Assembly (NCBI RefSeq): GCF_900109935.1
Contig: NZ_FOBV01000011.1
Coordinates: 44,356-108,355 of the forward strand
Reading direction: 5' to 3'
From: Chryseobacterium taichungense
Lineage (GTDB): Bacteria > Bacteroidota > Bacteroidia > Flavobacteriales > Weeksellaceae
Length of the DNA: 64,000 nucleotides
Shown: positions 55,015 to 63,608 of the stretch, piece after piece
How the letters are laid out: each line of letters begins with the position of its first letter
Numbering within the stretch: position 1 is the stretch's first letter
Program-made: the position numbers and the translations under genes
Notes under the pieces: generated by a model
Told to the model about the DNA's origin: nothing
What the model saw: the letters and a program-made list of their open reading frames with translations, nothing else
Databases searched by the model: none

Positions 55015-55896
55015 ATGGGAATCAATTTAAAGCCTATTGATATTGTTGATGATATTACTCAGGAAGAATTCATTGAAAAGTATCTAAAGCCAAGAAAGCC
55101 AGTGGTAATTAAAAATATGGCAAGAAAATGGCCCGCATACCAGAAATGGACTATGGATTACATGAAGGAAGTGGTTGGAGATGTGGAGGTTCCGTTGTAT
55201 GACAGTTCCAAGGCTGATCCCGCTGCTCCCATTAATGCTTCTGCAGCAAAAATGAAGTTCGGAGACTATATAGACCTTATCAAAAGAGAGCCTACCGATC
55301 TGAGAATTTTCTTTTTTGACCCTATTAAACATGCCAAAAAATTACTGGCAGACTATATTGCTCCAAAAGAATTAATGGGTGGGTTTCTAGATAAATATCC
55401 TTCGATGTTTTTCGGAGGAAAAGGTTCTGTAACCTTCCTTCACTATGATATTGATATGGCACACATTTTCCATACGCACTTTAACGGAAGAAAACATATC
55501 CTTCTTTTCGATTACAAATGGAAAGAAAGATTGTACCAGATTCCTTATGCAACGTACGCCCTGGAAGATTATGATATCGAAAATCCTGATTTCACAAAGT
55601 TTCCTGCATTAGACGGTGTAGAAGGAATAGAATGCTTCCTTGAGCATGGAGATACGTTATTTATGCCGACCGGATGGTGGCACTGGATGAAATATCTTGA
55701 CGGCAGTTTCTCAATATCCTTAAGAGCCTGGGACAAATCGTGGGCCGTAAAAGCACACTCCTTATGGAACCTTACCGTTCAGCGTAAATTTGATGATATC
55801 ATGAAGAAGAACTTCAAAAAGAAGTACATGGACTGGAAAGAGAAAATCGCCGTGAAAAGAGCAGAAATTGCTTTGAAAAGAGGACTACCGAAATAA
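55015..55896 (+). CDS. Cupin-like (JmjC-fold) protein
   Basis: A 293-residue cytoplasmic protein of the JmjC/cupin_8 type, probably an Fe(II)/2-oxoglutarate-dependent hydroxylase. It has FLEHGDTLFMPTGWWHWMK near residue 215, where the His is the distal metal ligand. The HYDIDMAHIFHTHFNGRKHILLF segment near residue 142 supplies the HxD ligands and the 2-oxoglutarate-binding Lys. The C-terminus is basic and helical. The substrate is unknown. It has its own promoter, and a terminator follows. Confidence 0.88.
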   Translation: MGINLKPIDIVDDITQEEFIEKYLKPRKPVVIKNMARKWPAYQKWTMDYMKEVVGDVEVPLYDSSKADPAAPINASAAKMKFGDYIDLIKREPTDLRIFFFDPIKHAKKLLADYIAPKELMGGFLDKYPSMFFGGKGSVTFLHYDIDMAHIFHTHFNGRKHILLFDYKWKERLYQIPYATYALEDYDIENPDFTKFPALDGVEGIECFLEHGDTLFMPTGWWHWMKYLDGSFSISLRAWDKSWAVKAHSLWNLTVQRKFDDIMKKNFKKKYMDWKEKIAVKRAEIALKRGLPK

Positions 55897-55916
55897 ACTA
55901 TAATAGACAACATAAT

Positions 55917-55946
55917 AAAAGACATTTCCTAAGTGAAATGTCTTTT
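55917..55946 (+). terminator. Bidirectional terminator between the JmjC-like and sirtuin genes
   Basis: AAAAGACATTTC (55917-55928) pairs with its complement at 55935-55946 around a 6-nt loop; A and T runs at the ends let it work on both strands. Confidence 0.8.
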
Positions 55947-55996
55947 ATACTTTTATAACTGATAATGCGATTTATCTTTATCTTTTACAACAATTC

Positions 55997-56683
55997 TTAC
56001 GCAAGACTGAAAAGCTTATCAAACAACAGCTTTATGCCTCTGGTAGCGATTTCTTTCATTACAACGGCTCTTTCTCCATAGCCGAAGCCTGTTTCATTGG
56101 GATTAATGACAATTAAAAGACAATCATCTTTAATGTCATGAATCAATCCTGCTGCGGGATACACCTGCAGAGATGTTCCGATGACTAAAAATATATCGGC
56201 TTCTTTGGCTAGTTTTGTGGCCTCTACCATTAAAGGGACTTCTTCTCCGAACCAAACGATAAAAGGTCTTAATTGTGCTCCATCTTCCGCTTTATTACCT
56301 ATTTTGATGTCTTGTTTCTGTTCATAAATCAAAGTTTTATCATTACATGAGCAGGATTTGAACAATTCACCGTGCAGATGTAAAATGTTTGTGGAACCCA
56401 CTCTTTCATGAAGATCATCGATATTTTGTGTAATAATCTGAACTTCGAAATACTTTTCCAGCTCTGCCAGCAATTGATGGGCTTCATTAGGCTCAAATTC
56501 ATGGAGCTGGCGGCGGCGCTGGTTGTAAAAATCCAATACCAGAGCTCTGTCTTTACGCCATCCTTCCGGACTGGCAACGTCTGTGATACTGTGATTTTCC
56601 CAGAGTCCATCGCCGTCTCTGAAGGTTTTTATTCCACTTTCGGCACTGATTCCTGCGCCGGTTAATATGGTTAGTTTTTTCAT
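55997..56683 (-). CDS. cobB: Sir2-family NAD-dependent protein deacylase
   Basis: A 228-residue sirtuin. NAD-binding GAGISAESGIKTFRDGDGLW (residues 9-28), QNIDDLH (86-92), catalytic His104 in HLHGEL, and GTSLQVYPAAGL are all present. The NQRRRQL element resembles the deacylase group able to remove succinyl and related groups. Only one Cys pair (CSC, residues 111-113) remains where a zinc ribbon would sit; the second CxxC is absent. It lies 10 nt after the macrodomain gene, the last gene of a four-gene minus-strand run. Confidence 0.9.
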   Translation of the reverse strand: MKKLTILTGAGISAESGIKTFRDGDGLWENHSITDVASPEGWRKDRALVLDFYNQRRRQLHEFEPNEAHQLLAELEKYFEVQIITQNIDDLHERVGSTNILHLHGELFKSCSCNDKTLIYEQKQDIKIGNKAEDGAQLRPFIVWFGEEVPLMVEATKLAKEADIFLVIGTSLQVYPAAGLIHDIKDDCLLIVINPNETGFGYGERAVVMKEIATRGIKLLFDKLFSLA

Positions 56684-56693
56684 TGGTTTATTT

Positions 56694-57209
56694 TTAATCT
56701 TTGTTATTCAGTAATTCTTTATAAATTTCTTCATTTTCATCATCAAAACACACGAAAATTACTTTTTCTATGACTTCTGATTTAAAATTACTCACCACAT
56801 CTATAGCAATAGCTGCTGCCAGATCTTTCGGAAACCTATAAATTCCTGTACTGATATTGGGAAAAGCAATGGTTTTTATTTCAAGACTTTCTGCTAATTT
56901 CAACGAATTTTTATAGCATTGGGTCAATAATTTTGATGATCTTTCTTTGTCACCATTCCAAACCGGACCAACCGTATGAATTACATGTTTTGCGGGTAGA
57001 TTTCCTGCAGTCGTAACAACGGCTTCACCTGTTTTGCATCCGCCTTGTCTGTTTCGAATTTTAATACATTCCTCTAAAAGTTCTTTTCCTCCCGCACGAT
57101 GAATTGCTCCATCAACTCCTCCTCCTCCGAGTAAAGAAGAATTAGCCGCATTGACAATAGCGTCTGCTTGAATTCGCGTAATATCTGCTTTTATTATTTC
57201 AATTTTCAT
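56694..57209 (-). CDS. Macrodomain protein (O-acetyl-ADP-ribose deacetylase type)
   Basis: A 171-residue macrodomain: VNAANSSLLGGGGVDGAIHRAGG (residues 20-42), the GEAVVTTAGNLPAKHVIHTVGPVW segment and FPNISTGIYRFP are hallmarks of the MacroD/YmdB group. These enzymes remove the acetyl group from O-acetyl-ADP-ribose, the product of sirtuins, or ADP-ribose from proteins. Being 10 nt from a sirtuin gene fits a product-clearing or ADP-ribose-signal-reversing role. Confidence 0.92.
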   Translation of the reverse strand: MKIEIIKADITRIQADAIVNAANSSLLGGGGVDGAIHRAGGKELLEECIKIRNRQGGCKTGEAVVTTAGNLPAKHVIHTVGPVWNGDKERSSKLLTQCYKNSLKLAESLEIKTIAFPNISTGIYRFPKDLAAAIAIDVVSNFKSEVIEKVIFVCFDDENEEIYKELLNNKD

Positions 57210-57319
57210 TCTATTTAAGTCTCAATTTTATATTCAAATCTTCATCGTCAAACAGGCAAAGGTCTTTCTTGCGGAACCTTTAGGCTGTCCAAATCATTGT
57301 TTAAAATTTCCTTCTGAAT

Positions 57320-58399
57320 TTAAATATTATTCGACAATATTTTAAAATCTTTAGAATATGGTGAGTATGATCCGAATACTGCATCAAACCTTGTTTCAAG
57401 TTTCTTCCAATTCAATGTTTCATCGATCTGATCCAGGCAGGTAATCACCAGATTTTTCCGCTGGGCAGTTCCATATCCTTCATCTACAGTTAATGCATAA
57501 TTCAATAAATCATAGTCCAGCTCTCCCGTACGGAATGCGCCCTGATATTCATTAAATATACAGGTTTCTTCTTCATTATTTTTCAACGACAGTTGCTTTT
57601 CATTGCTCATCCAGCCATTTCCATGGCGTGTAGCATAAGCTCTGGTGACATAAAACATTTCAATATGCTCAACGCCTATTCTCCTGCATACTTCATGTGC
57701 ATTTTTTGAAGTGGTATGAGCATACGTAACATTCGGAAATACACCATGGTCCATATCGAGCAGAATTCCCTGGCTGCCTTCAAAAATAAAATGATCAAAT
57801 GAATTGAGAAAGCCATAGCCCTGAATCTTCCAGTCTATCTGATCAATGGCATATAAAAAATCATTCAATGCTTTCTGGATCTTTTCTCCTTCTGTAAAAC
57901 CGTAGTAAAAGGCGATGCCTTTAAGCTTCTCAATCAGCATAGCTCTGGGCGCAATCATATCTGCTGCAAATAACCTGTAGGGACTTTCATGCCGTTTCAT
58001 GGTAGCTCCTATTCCTTTTCCGCAAGTTCCGTGCTCCGTATTTCTGCTGTCTTTTCTGTTGTATAGAACATCAAAAGGAGTGGTTACTTTTGCAAGCGGA
58101 TGAATATACAGGGTTGTGTTGCCGTTTTTCTTTTTCAGTTCCTGATATTCATTATACAGAAAAACAGGATGAATGGTACAATGTTCCGTAAAATAAGAAG
58201 GCAATCCCCGTAATGCACCGCTGCAAAAACTTGAATGTATATGTTTACGGTCATCAATCATAACAGTATGTGCGGCCTGCTGTCCTCCTGAAAACCGGAT
58301 GACAATAGCATCGGGATTTTTCGCTGCCAGAAAGTCGGTAGTGATCCCTTTACCTTCATCTCCGAATCCCAGTCCTATAACAATATCTGCTGTTTTCAT
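57320..58399 (-). CDS. Adenylosuccinate-synthetase-like protein (short, non-canonical)
   Basis: A 359-residue protein of the PurA fold. The GTP/IMP loop GFGDEGKG (residues 11-18) and the GGQQAAHT segment with His44 correspond to the catalytic parts of PurA. Later stretches (EHGTCGKGIGATMKRHESPYR, FEGSQGILLDMDHGVFPNVTYAHTTSKN, FYVTRAYATRHGNG) also match. It is about 70 residues shorter than ordinary PurA (about 430) and is not in a purine operon, so it is probably a specialised paralog acting on another nucleotide. ATG 58399 lies 1 nt after the VWA stop. The frame open to 58471 overlaps that gene and is not used. Confidence 0.82.
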   Translation of the reverse strand: MKTADIVIGLGFGDEGKGITTDFLAAKNPDAIVIRFSGGQQAAHTVMIDDRKHIHSSFCSGALRGLPSYFTEHCTIHPVFLYNEYQELKKKNGNTTLYIHPLAKVTTPFDVLYNRKDSRNTEHGTCGKGIGATMKRHESPYRLFAADMIAPRAMLIEKLKGIAFYYGFTEGEKIQKALNDFLYAIDQIDWKIQGYGFLNSFDHFIFEGSQGILLDMDHGVFPNVTYAHTTSKNAHEVCRRIGVEHIEMFYVTRAYATRHGNGWMSNEKQLSLKNNEEETCIFNEYQGAFRTGELDYDLLNYALTVDEGYGTAQRKNLVITCLDQIDETLNWKKLETRFDAVFGSYSPYSKDFKILSNNI

Positions 58400-58400
58400 T

Positions 58401-59249
58401 TTAAAATATCTGAATCTGATTCCATCCCTGCTGATCTCCATATCCGTCCTCTTTATACCTTTTACAGACAATCTCCTTAATTACATACGGAACATCCCTG
58501 TAATCGGTAATAGAAACACAATATTGCCCTAAAAGTTCTTTCCAGCCGCGATCTGCCCGGATCGCCTGATCTGAATGCAAAACACTGATATGATACACCT
58601 CGTATTTCTTTCTTGCTTCTTCCAGGAGTTCTTTATGCGTAAATGTCTGCTGACCTGTTCCCATAATCTCTCTGATGACAGATGCAGGAAGTGTTTTCAG
58701 GCAAGGTTCATCACCTACGGTAAACAGCAGCCCTTTCTGATTTCTTTTTTCAAAAGCATCGGTTCGGGTATGAAAAGCGGCAAAATACCAAGCTAAAAGA
58801 TAACTTTCTCCGGCATTTCCGCCACCTCCGGATTCGATATACGTTCGGGTAAGCCACATATCCAGTTCTTCATCACCAGACTCAAACTGGCCCACCTGCA
58901 AAGGATAATTATCACACTCATGATCTCCGATTCCCATGAAAAGAAGCGCTGCATCAGGAACACCGCCTTGGATAATGCCACCCATTAGTTTAGGAAGCCC
59001 TTCCTGAATCAGGTTGTAAGGAATATGTCCCATACTTCCGGTGACATCAAGTCCTAAAATTATTGGGAATGAGTTTGGATGTACGGATGAATCCCTGGCT
59101 TCAAGGAAAGAAATACCGTTAGGATTCATCGATTCATGTGCCCTCCTTTTAGCATTCTGAGTGAAAATTTCACCTGCACTTTTTGATGCATATCCCATCT
59201 TTCTTGCTCTGTCGAAACGAGCGTCCATGTCGTATCTTGTACTTCCCAT
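58401..59249 (-). CDS. VWA-domain protein
   Basis: A 282-residue cytoplasmic protein. An N-terminal region (MGSTRYDMDARFDRARKMGYASKSAGEIF) precedes a VWA domain with MIDAS motif DVTGS (residues 68-72). An acidic DHECDNYPLQVGQFESGDEELD stretch and a Gly-rich ESGGGGNAGES insert follow. VWA proteins of this kind act as metal-dependent scaffolds. It is the first gene of the run, with the PurA-like gene 1 nt after its stop. Confidence 0.85.
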   Translation of the reverse strand: MGSTRYDMDARFDRARKMGYASKSAGEIFTQNAKRRAHESMNPNGISFLEARDSSVHPNSFPIILGLDVTGSMGHIPYNLIQEGLPKLMGGIIQGGVPDAALLFMGIGDHECDNYPLQVGQFESGDEELDMWLTRTYIESGGGGNAGESYLLAWYFAAFHTRTDAFEKRNQKGLLFTVGDEPCLKTLPASVIREIMGTGQQTFTHKELLEEARKKYEVYHISVLHSDQAIRADRGWKELLGQYCVSITDYRDVPYVIKEIVCKRYKEDGYGDQQGWNQIQIF

Positions 59250-60089
59250 AACTTAGATTTTTAGTTAAAGACTTAGTATATAATAACATTTTAATCAGAA
59301 CTGATTTTAATTGTGTTATTATTACACAAATTTAAAGCAATATGATTTTAATCTCCAAATTAATTTGCGTTAATTTTACACTAAAAATAGATAAGCAACT
59401 GATTTCCTGAGATTAAAATTTATTATCTGTTATGAATGTTGATTTTATGATGTAAGTCTTATTCACATGACTTAAATAACAATGTTGGCTAAGTGGAACC
59501 GAAGCCGGCAGTGTACCGCGACCCTTCGAGAGCCCCAGGTCCGACAGCCGACTACTTTTTGTCGTTCCCTATAAATCGCACATTTACTCTAAAACACAAC
59601 TACCCTTCTACCCTCCCACTCAAGCCGGCTGAGCGGAACGGAAGTCATCTTTCCTTGAGTCGAAGGCACAAAAACTCCGGCCGGGAATCTTTCCCAAACC
59701 GGAGCACCATTATACTAAAAGAAGGATTGTCAGTTCTTTCATTAGGAATCCTTTTCACTGACTAAAATGATTACCTTTCATAATTCCAGCAAATTATTGC
59801 ATTTTATCACAAGCCGGTTGCTTGCTCCCTAGCAAGCACCTTGTTAGCCTCGAAGTAAGACCCTTGCTTGCTACCTAACAATCACCTTGCTTGCACCGAA
59901 GCAAGCCTCTTGTTACCGCTGCCTGACAGATCTGTTGAACATTGAGGCTTCGCTCGCTGGCTGTGCGGACCGTGAATCATTGGGCTTGTCTTTGATTAAA
60001 ACGTTATCGTACAGATACGCTTTGATGTGGTGAAGAATTGCTGACATTGTATTGGTTTTAAATGGTTGTTAAAATTTGTCATTAAATTC
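59250..60089 (+). other. Repeat-rich, GC-richer intergenic region
   Basis: About 840 nt without a convincing gene. The 90-codon frame at 59493-59765 has no recognisable protein features and follows the GC-rich patch. It contains two related copies of GGCTgAGcGGAACcGAAG (near 59483-59501 and 59625-59643), a hairpin CTCCGG...CCGGAG near 59677-59703, and a five-unit 23-nt repeat (59816-59930). It is GC-richer than its surroundings. Confidence 0.6.
59816..59930 (+). repeat. Five-unit 23-nt palindromic tandem repeat
   Basis: Units begin at 59816, 59839, 59862, 59885 and 59908, each exactly 23 nt, with the form ccTTGCTTGC-N5-GCAAGca. Units 1 and 4 are near-perfect palindromes; units 2, 3 and 5 are degenerate (TTGTTAGC, TAACAA). 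No protein or other function is evident. Confidence 0.8.
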
Positions 60090-61415
60090 TTATGGATGAA
60101 TATACGTAAGCGTCAAACTTCCTGAACCATTAGTTGTAGTAATAGGTGAACAACCATAACATGCCTCAATCCATGTACCATACGTATTCTGTGTTAAAGG
60201 ATTTGAACTATTATTAAAATTGGCATTTTGCCCGCTCAGTAAATGTTGGCCAAAGAAATCTACATAACCATGATTGTAACCTGTTATAGTACAAGATGCT
60301 GACCCTGTGGTAATATAATTTCCATTTAAAGGAACCCATACGGATTTAGGTACTGTACTGGCATAATTAAGGCTCGGGTCATTACTTGAGTAGCTTTGAT
60401 AAACATTAAATGTCCCATTGCTAACACCATTATAAGACGAAATGTTAAATGAATAGGAAGCCGTATATGTTACTCCAAATTTAACGGTACATCCTGCCTG
60501 AGTCGTAAACGATATCATCCCTTTATCTGTACCGGTATAAGTACCCGAAATGGAATAGGTCAGATTGCCTGATGAAGAAATAGGGTTAGTGTTGGTAAGC
60601 GTAAATGTTAGTCCATTAGACGTATAAGATTCAGCAGGAAGATTTCCGGCTCCCATTGTATAAGGGATTGAATAAACTGCACTGTATGTTGTTCCTGTAC
60701 GTAGGCCATTAGTTCCTATTGCAGGGCTTACGCTGCTCCATTGTCCGCTTGCACATACTGCATTGGGAGAAACCATTGCGGTTTTAACTGAGCTTAAACT
60801 AAGTTTAGTCCATGTTGCTGCTAATGTTCCTGAAGAAGCCGGAGTGCCTGATAAAGTATAAGTTACCGTCACACTTGCTCCTGCAATCAGCGTACTGGAA
60901 GCTGTACTCACCGAAGCGACTGAAAGTCCCGTAACCCCTGAAAGCACCAGATCTGATGTGCTGAATGCAATAGTAGCTGTACTGAAAGAATTATTGGTCA
61001 AAGTAACGGTGAATGTATTTGATACAGTCATGGCGGTTCCTGCTTTATAAACTCCATTAAGGGCTGATGAAGTTACAACTACCGCTGGTACTGAAGAATT
61101 AGAAAGCTTTTGCCATAAGCTTCCGTCAAAATAATAATATCCTTCTGCGTTAATATTAGCTGTTTTAGTACTTGGAGAAGTGGCAGCAGACAAGGCATAA
61201 ATGATCGCTCCTTTTTGAGCGGTATCATACTGCACATCACCTGACTGGATCTGGTCGCCACTTAATCTGGGTGCAATCAATCCTTCGGGTTTGGTACCAT
61301 TATTTGTTTTGGCCGTAATATCGAGGGTTGCTTTGGGCGAAGTGTTATTAATCCCCACCTGAGCATTAATAATGAGGCTGATGAGTAGAACAGCCAGTGT
61401 AATTATATTTTTCAT
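60090..61415 (-). CDS. Large secreted surface protein, Ser/Thr-rich
   Basis: A 441-residue protein with a signal peptide (residues 1-18, ending INA-QVGI). The first mature part (VGINNTSPKATLDITAK, ...GYYYFDGSLWQKL) is the start of many flavobacterial cell-surface proteins. The rest is beta-rich and dominated by Ser, Thr, Gly and Ala with Ig-like strand repeats, as in adhesins or spore-coat-like surface layers. No transport or catalytic motif is visible. A C-terminal sorting domain is not evident. Its role is unknown. Confidence 0.8.
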   Translation of the reverse strand: MKNIITLAVLLISLIINAQVGINNTSPKATLDITAKTNNGTKPEGLIAPRLSGDQIQSGDVQYDTAQKGAIIYALSAATSPSTKTANINAEGYYYFDGSLWQKLSNSSVPAVVVTSSALNGVYKAGTAMTVSNTFTVTLTNNSFSTATIAFSTSDLVLSGVTGLSVASVSTASSTLIAGASVTVTYTLSGTPASSGTLAATWTKLSLSSVKTAMVSPNAVCASGQWSSVSPAIGTNGLRTGTTYSAVYSIPYTMGAGNLPAESYTSNGLTFTLTNTNPISSSGNLTYSISGTYTGTDKGMISFTTQAGCTVKFGVTYTASYSFNISSYNGVSNGTFNVYQSYSSNDPSLNYASTVPKSVWVPLNGNYITTGSASCTITGYNHGYVDFFGQHLLSGQNANFNNSSNPLTQNTYGTWIEACYGCSPITTTNGSGSLTLTYIHP

Positions 61416-61602
61416 TGTTTGTTGTATTTATGGGTTTGTTTGTTTTTTTCTTTTAACACTAATGGATTAAACACTAATTTCACAAATACTTGTGTGAAAA
61501 TTCTTTGCTGAGATCCTTTCAGGATGACAAATGGAGTGTGAAATTTTATGTAGATTAAAGCATTCGTGTTATTTGTGCTTAGATATTTGTGTTCATTTGT
61601 GT

Positions 61603-62169
61603 TTAATAAAATATCGAAAATATGGGCGGAGGGCGGCTGAATTGATTGTAGATAATTTTTAAGAGATTAATATGATTAATAAGGGGATATATAAGCTTCT
61701 TTCTGGAAAGATTGATATTTAAGAAAACTCTCTGAGCCGAGTCCCACATTTTGTGTTGTTGTTTTACGTGAAAAGAACTTCCTAAAACAGCTACCTGTAA
61801 AGAATTTTTTGAATTCCCAAGATAATGTGAACTCTTTGGAACCGTAAAGCTCACCTGATCTGATTCGGTAAAAGTATTTTTGCTTATGGAAGAAGATTTT
61901 AGCTTTAAAAAAGATTTATGTTTAGTCGTATTATACGGTCTTACTGTTGCTTGATTGTCTTCTGACAGAAACACAGTATTGGAGATCTCAACCGGTGATT
62001 CAATGTAGAGATAAGAATCTTCAGAGACAAAAAGTGTTGAGTCGGAGTAAGAAAAAGAAGTCTGAGAATTGATGAAACTAGCAATGAAAAATACCTGCAA
62101 GCACAGCATCCTTACGCTAAAACGCAGGAAATGAGGGAGCTGGGAAAGGGTCATCATTTGTAGTTTCAT
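61603..62169 (-). CDS. Secreted protein of unknown function
   Basis: A 188-residue protein starting at ATG 62169; the frame is open to 62190, but that start lies inside a palindrome. The N-terminus is long and basic before a hydrophobic segment ending INSQT, so it is probably a signal peptide or anchor. The mature part is Ser-rich and beta-like (SFSYSDSTLFVSEDSYLYIES, FLSEDNQATVRP), and the C-terminus ends FSRPPPIFSIFY. I do not recognise it. It is in the same direction as the surface-protein gene, 187 nt before it. Confidence 0.6.
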   Translation of the reverse strand: MKLQMMTLSQLPHFLRFSVRMLCLQVFFIASFINSQTSFSYSDSTLFVSEDSYLYIESPVEISNTVFLSEDNQATVRPYNTTKHKSFLKLKSSSISKNTFTESDQVSFTVPKSSHYLGNSKNSLQVAVLGSSFHVKQQHKMWDSAQRVFLNINLSRKKLIYPLINHINLLKIIYNQFSRPPPIFSIFY

Positions 62170-62173
62170 TGTG

Positions 62174-62203
62174 CTTAAAAAAGTAGTCACACTTAGACTA
62201 CTT
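62174..62203 (-). repeat. Palindrome copy A (inverted partner of copy B)
   Basis: On the minus strand, AAAAGTAGTC-N7-GACTACTTTT, identical to copy B in opposite orientation. It lies just before the ATG at 62169. It can be an operator or a terminator-like hairpin. Confidence 0.75.
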
Positions 62204-62347
62204 TTAAGAGCAATGAATTAAGAATCAATATAAATTGCTTTTTTTATGGTAAAAGCGAGGGCAGTTTCTTTTCCTCTGAAACGGCCAGTTTTTAAGGGAA
62301 TTTACTATTCGAAATGAATTAACCTATTAAAAAACAAAGGATTATTA

Positions 62348-62378
62348 TTTGGAGGTAATGAGAATTTGTTTACATTTG
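62348..62378 (+). promoter_or_regulatory. Plus-strand promoter with no gene downstream
   Basis: TTTG (62348-62351), 19 nt, TACATTTG (62371-62378). The predicted start falls at palindrome copy B. No plus-strand gene follows; transcription would run antisense to the Nudix regulator unless stopped at copy B. Confidence 0.65.
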
Positions 62379-62383
62379 TCATA

Positions 62384-62412
62384 GAAAAAGTAGTCTAAGT
62401 GTGACTACTTTT
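62384..62412 (+). repeat. Palindrome copy B
   Basis: AAAAAGTAGTC, 7 nt, GACTACTTTTT followed by three more T. The 11-nt half-sites are exact complements. It fits both a terminator (T run on either strand) after the Nudix gene and a dimeric-regulator operator. Confidence 0.8.
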
Positions 62413-62470
62413 TTTTAATCGAATACGATGTATTTAAATCTTTAAAATATTCCTGATCGCTGAATATTTT

Positions 62471-63166
62471 TTATTTAATTTCAAAATAAAATCCCTGCTC
62501 TTCCAGTTCTTTATATTTTTCCTGGTTAAAGGTAAATAGTTTTCCAGGCCTGCCGCTCCCTTCTTTTTTGACGTTTTCAGTTTCATTTAACAGTCCATAG
62601 CTCATGATTTTTTTCCGGAAATTCCGACGGTCTATTTCCTGTCCGATAATGGTTTTGTAGAGATTTTCGAGATCTGAAAACGGGAATTCTTCATTCAATA
62701 AATTAAAACCAATCGGCTGATATTGGATCTTGGTACGAAGCCTCTTTAAGGCCAGATCAATTATGTCTTTGTGGTCAAAAGCCAGCTCCGGAAGGTTATT
62801 TACGCTGAACCATTGGGCATCATCGGCATCTGAATCGGCAGTGAGCTGGTGATAAGAAGGATTTACGAGTCCCAAATAGGTTACAGAAACTACCCTGTTC
62901 CGGGGATCACGACCGACATTTCCAAAGGTGTAGAGCTGCTCAAGAAAATCCGGTGTAATGCCGGCTTCTTCATGCAGTTCTCTTTTTGCAGCATCATCCA
63001 AGTTTTCATCATCAAGAACCAGTCCGCCCGGAAGTGCCCATCCGCCTTTAAATGGTTCAATATTTCTTTTAATAAGAAGAATATGTAAGTCTTCTTTGTC
63101 AAAATATCCGAAAACGACGGCATCTACCGCTACTTTTATATCCTGTAATTTCTTTGGAGTGTTCAT
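62471..63166 (-). CDS. Nudix-type transcriptional regulator (NrtR-like)
   Basis: A 231-residue protein. The N-terminal Nudix domain has an intact box GLVLDDE-x7-RELHEEAGI (GX5EX7REUXEEXGU). It is followed by a C-terminal winged helix (IGQEIDRRNFRKKIMSYGLL...GRPGKLFTF) typical of the NrtR/AraR-like Nudix regulators. NrtR members repress NAD-biosynthesis genes and sense ADP-ribose; others sense sugar metabolites. ATG 63166 is set by the promoter TTG-19 nt-TAATTTTG on the minus strand (63220-63191), which the longer TTG start would overlap. Confidence 0.85.
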   Translation of the reverse strand: MNTPKKLQDIKVAVDAVVFGYFDKEDLHILLIKRNIEPFKGGWALPGGLVLDDENLDDAAKRELHEEAGITPDFLEQLYTFGNVGRDPRNRVVSVTYLGLVNPSYHQLTADSDADDAQWFSVNNLPELAFDHKDIIDLALKRLRTKIQYQPIGFNLLNEEFPFSDLENLYKTIIGQEIDRRNFRKKIMSYGLLNETENVKKEGSGRPGKLFTFNQEKYKELEEQGFYFEIK

Positions 63167-63608
63167 TGCCAGATTTGCGTTGTGAGTACACAAAATTACA
63201 ATTTAAACAAAGACGGTCAACATTAAAATGAAAATTCTGTGAAATCTCTTTATTTAAATTTAAAGCGCCTGTAATAAAGGGGAAGTTTTTCACTGATTGT
63301 TTTTTGAACACAAAGCACGCAAAGCTTTTTGGATCTTATTAGTGTATAAGTTTCACGAAGCCGCTTCACTTAAAAGAGACCCAAAAGTGTTTTTTAATAA
63401 TATGATTTAAACTTCAAGCTTATCTTTTAGCTCTTAAAATCACACAAGCCCATTTTGAGGAATTACTTTGATTAATATCGTAGAATCACTGTAGTAAAAT
63501 AGTGATTTTACGTATTGATTTTCTGGTAATTATAATCAATTTTGGAAGACAGAAAGGGAAAGCCGAAATCCTAAAAAAGTAGGCATTAAAAACTAATTTT
63601 ATATTATC
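63167..63608 (+). other. Intergenic region
   Basis: About 440 nt with no gene. It has the minus-strand promoter of the Nudix regulator (63191-63220). It also has short motifs such as CACAAAGCACGCAAAGC near 63309, which I recognise as the kind dispersed in flavobacterial intergenic regions. Nothing else is evident. Confidence 0.5.

Larger units (their letters stand above)
62191..62470 (+). other. Intergenic region flanked by an inverted repeat
   Basis: About 280 nt without a gene, bounded by palindrome copies A and B. It contains a plus-strand promoter (62348-62378) that leads into copy B. The whole 62174-62412 stretch has the size and ends of a small inverted-repeat element. Confidence 0.55.

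Noticed and set aside
57320..58399. Phage PurZ (2-aminoadenine pathway) as the identity of the PurA-like protein
   Set aside because: No partner genes of that pathway and no phage genes are nearby; the short length alone does not support it.
59493..59765. 90-codon frame in the repeat region
   Set aside because: It follows the GC-rich repeats, has no family features or promoter, and its composition matches the repeat rather than protein.
59816..59930. Possible CRISPR array in the 23-nt repeat
   Set aside because: The units are directly adjacent with no spacers, and no cas genes are present.
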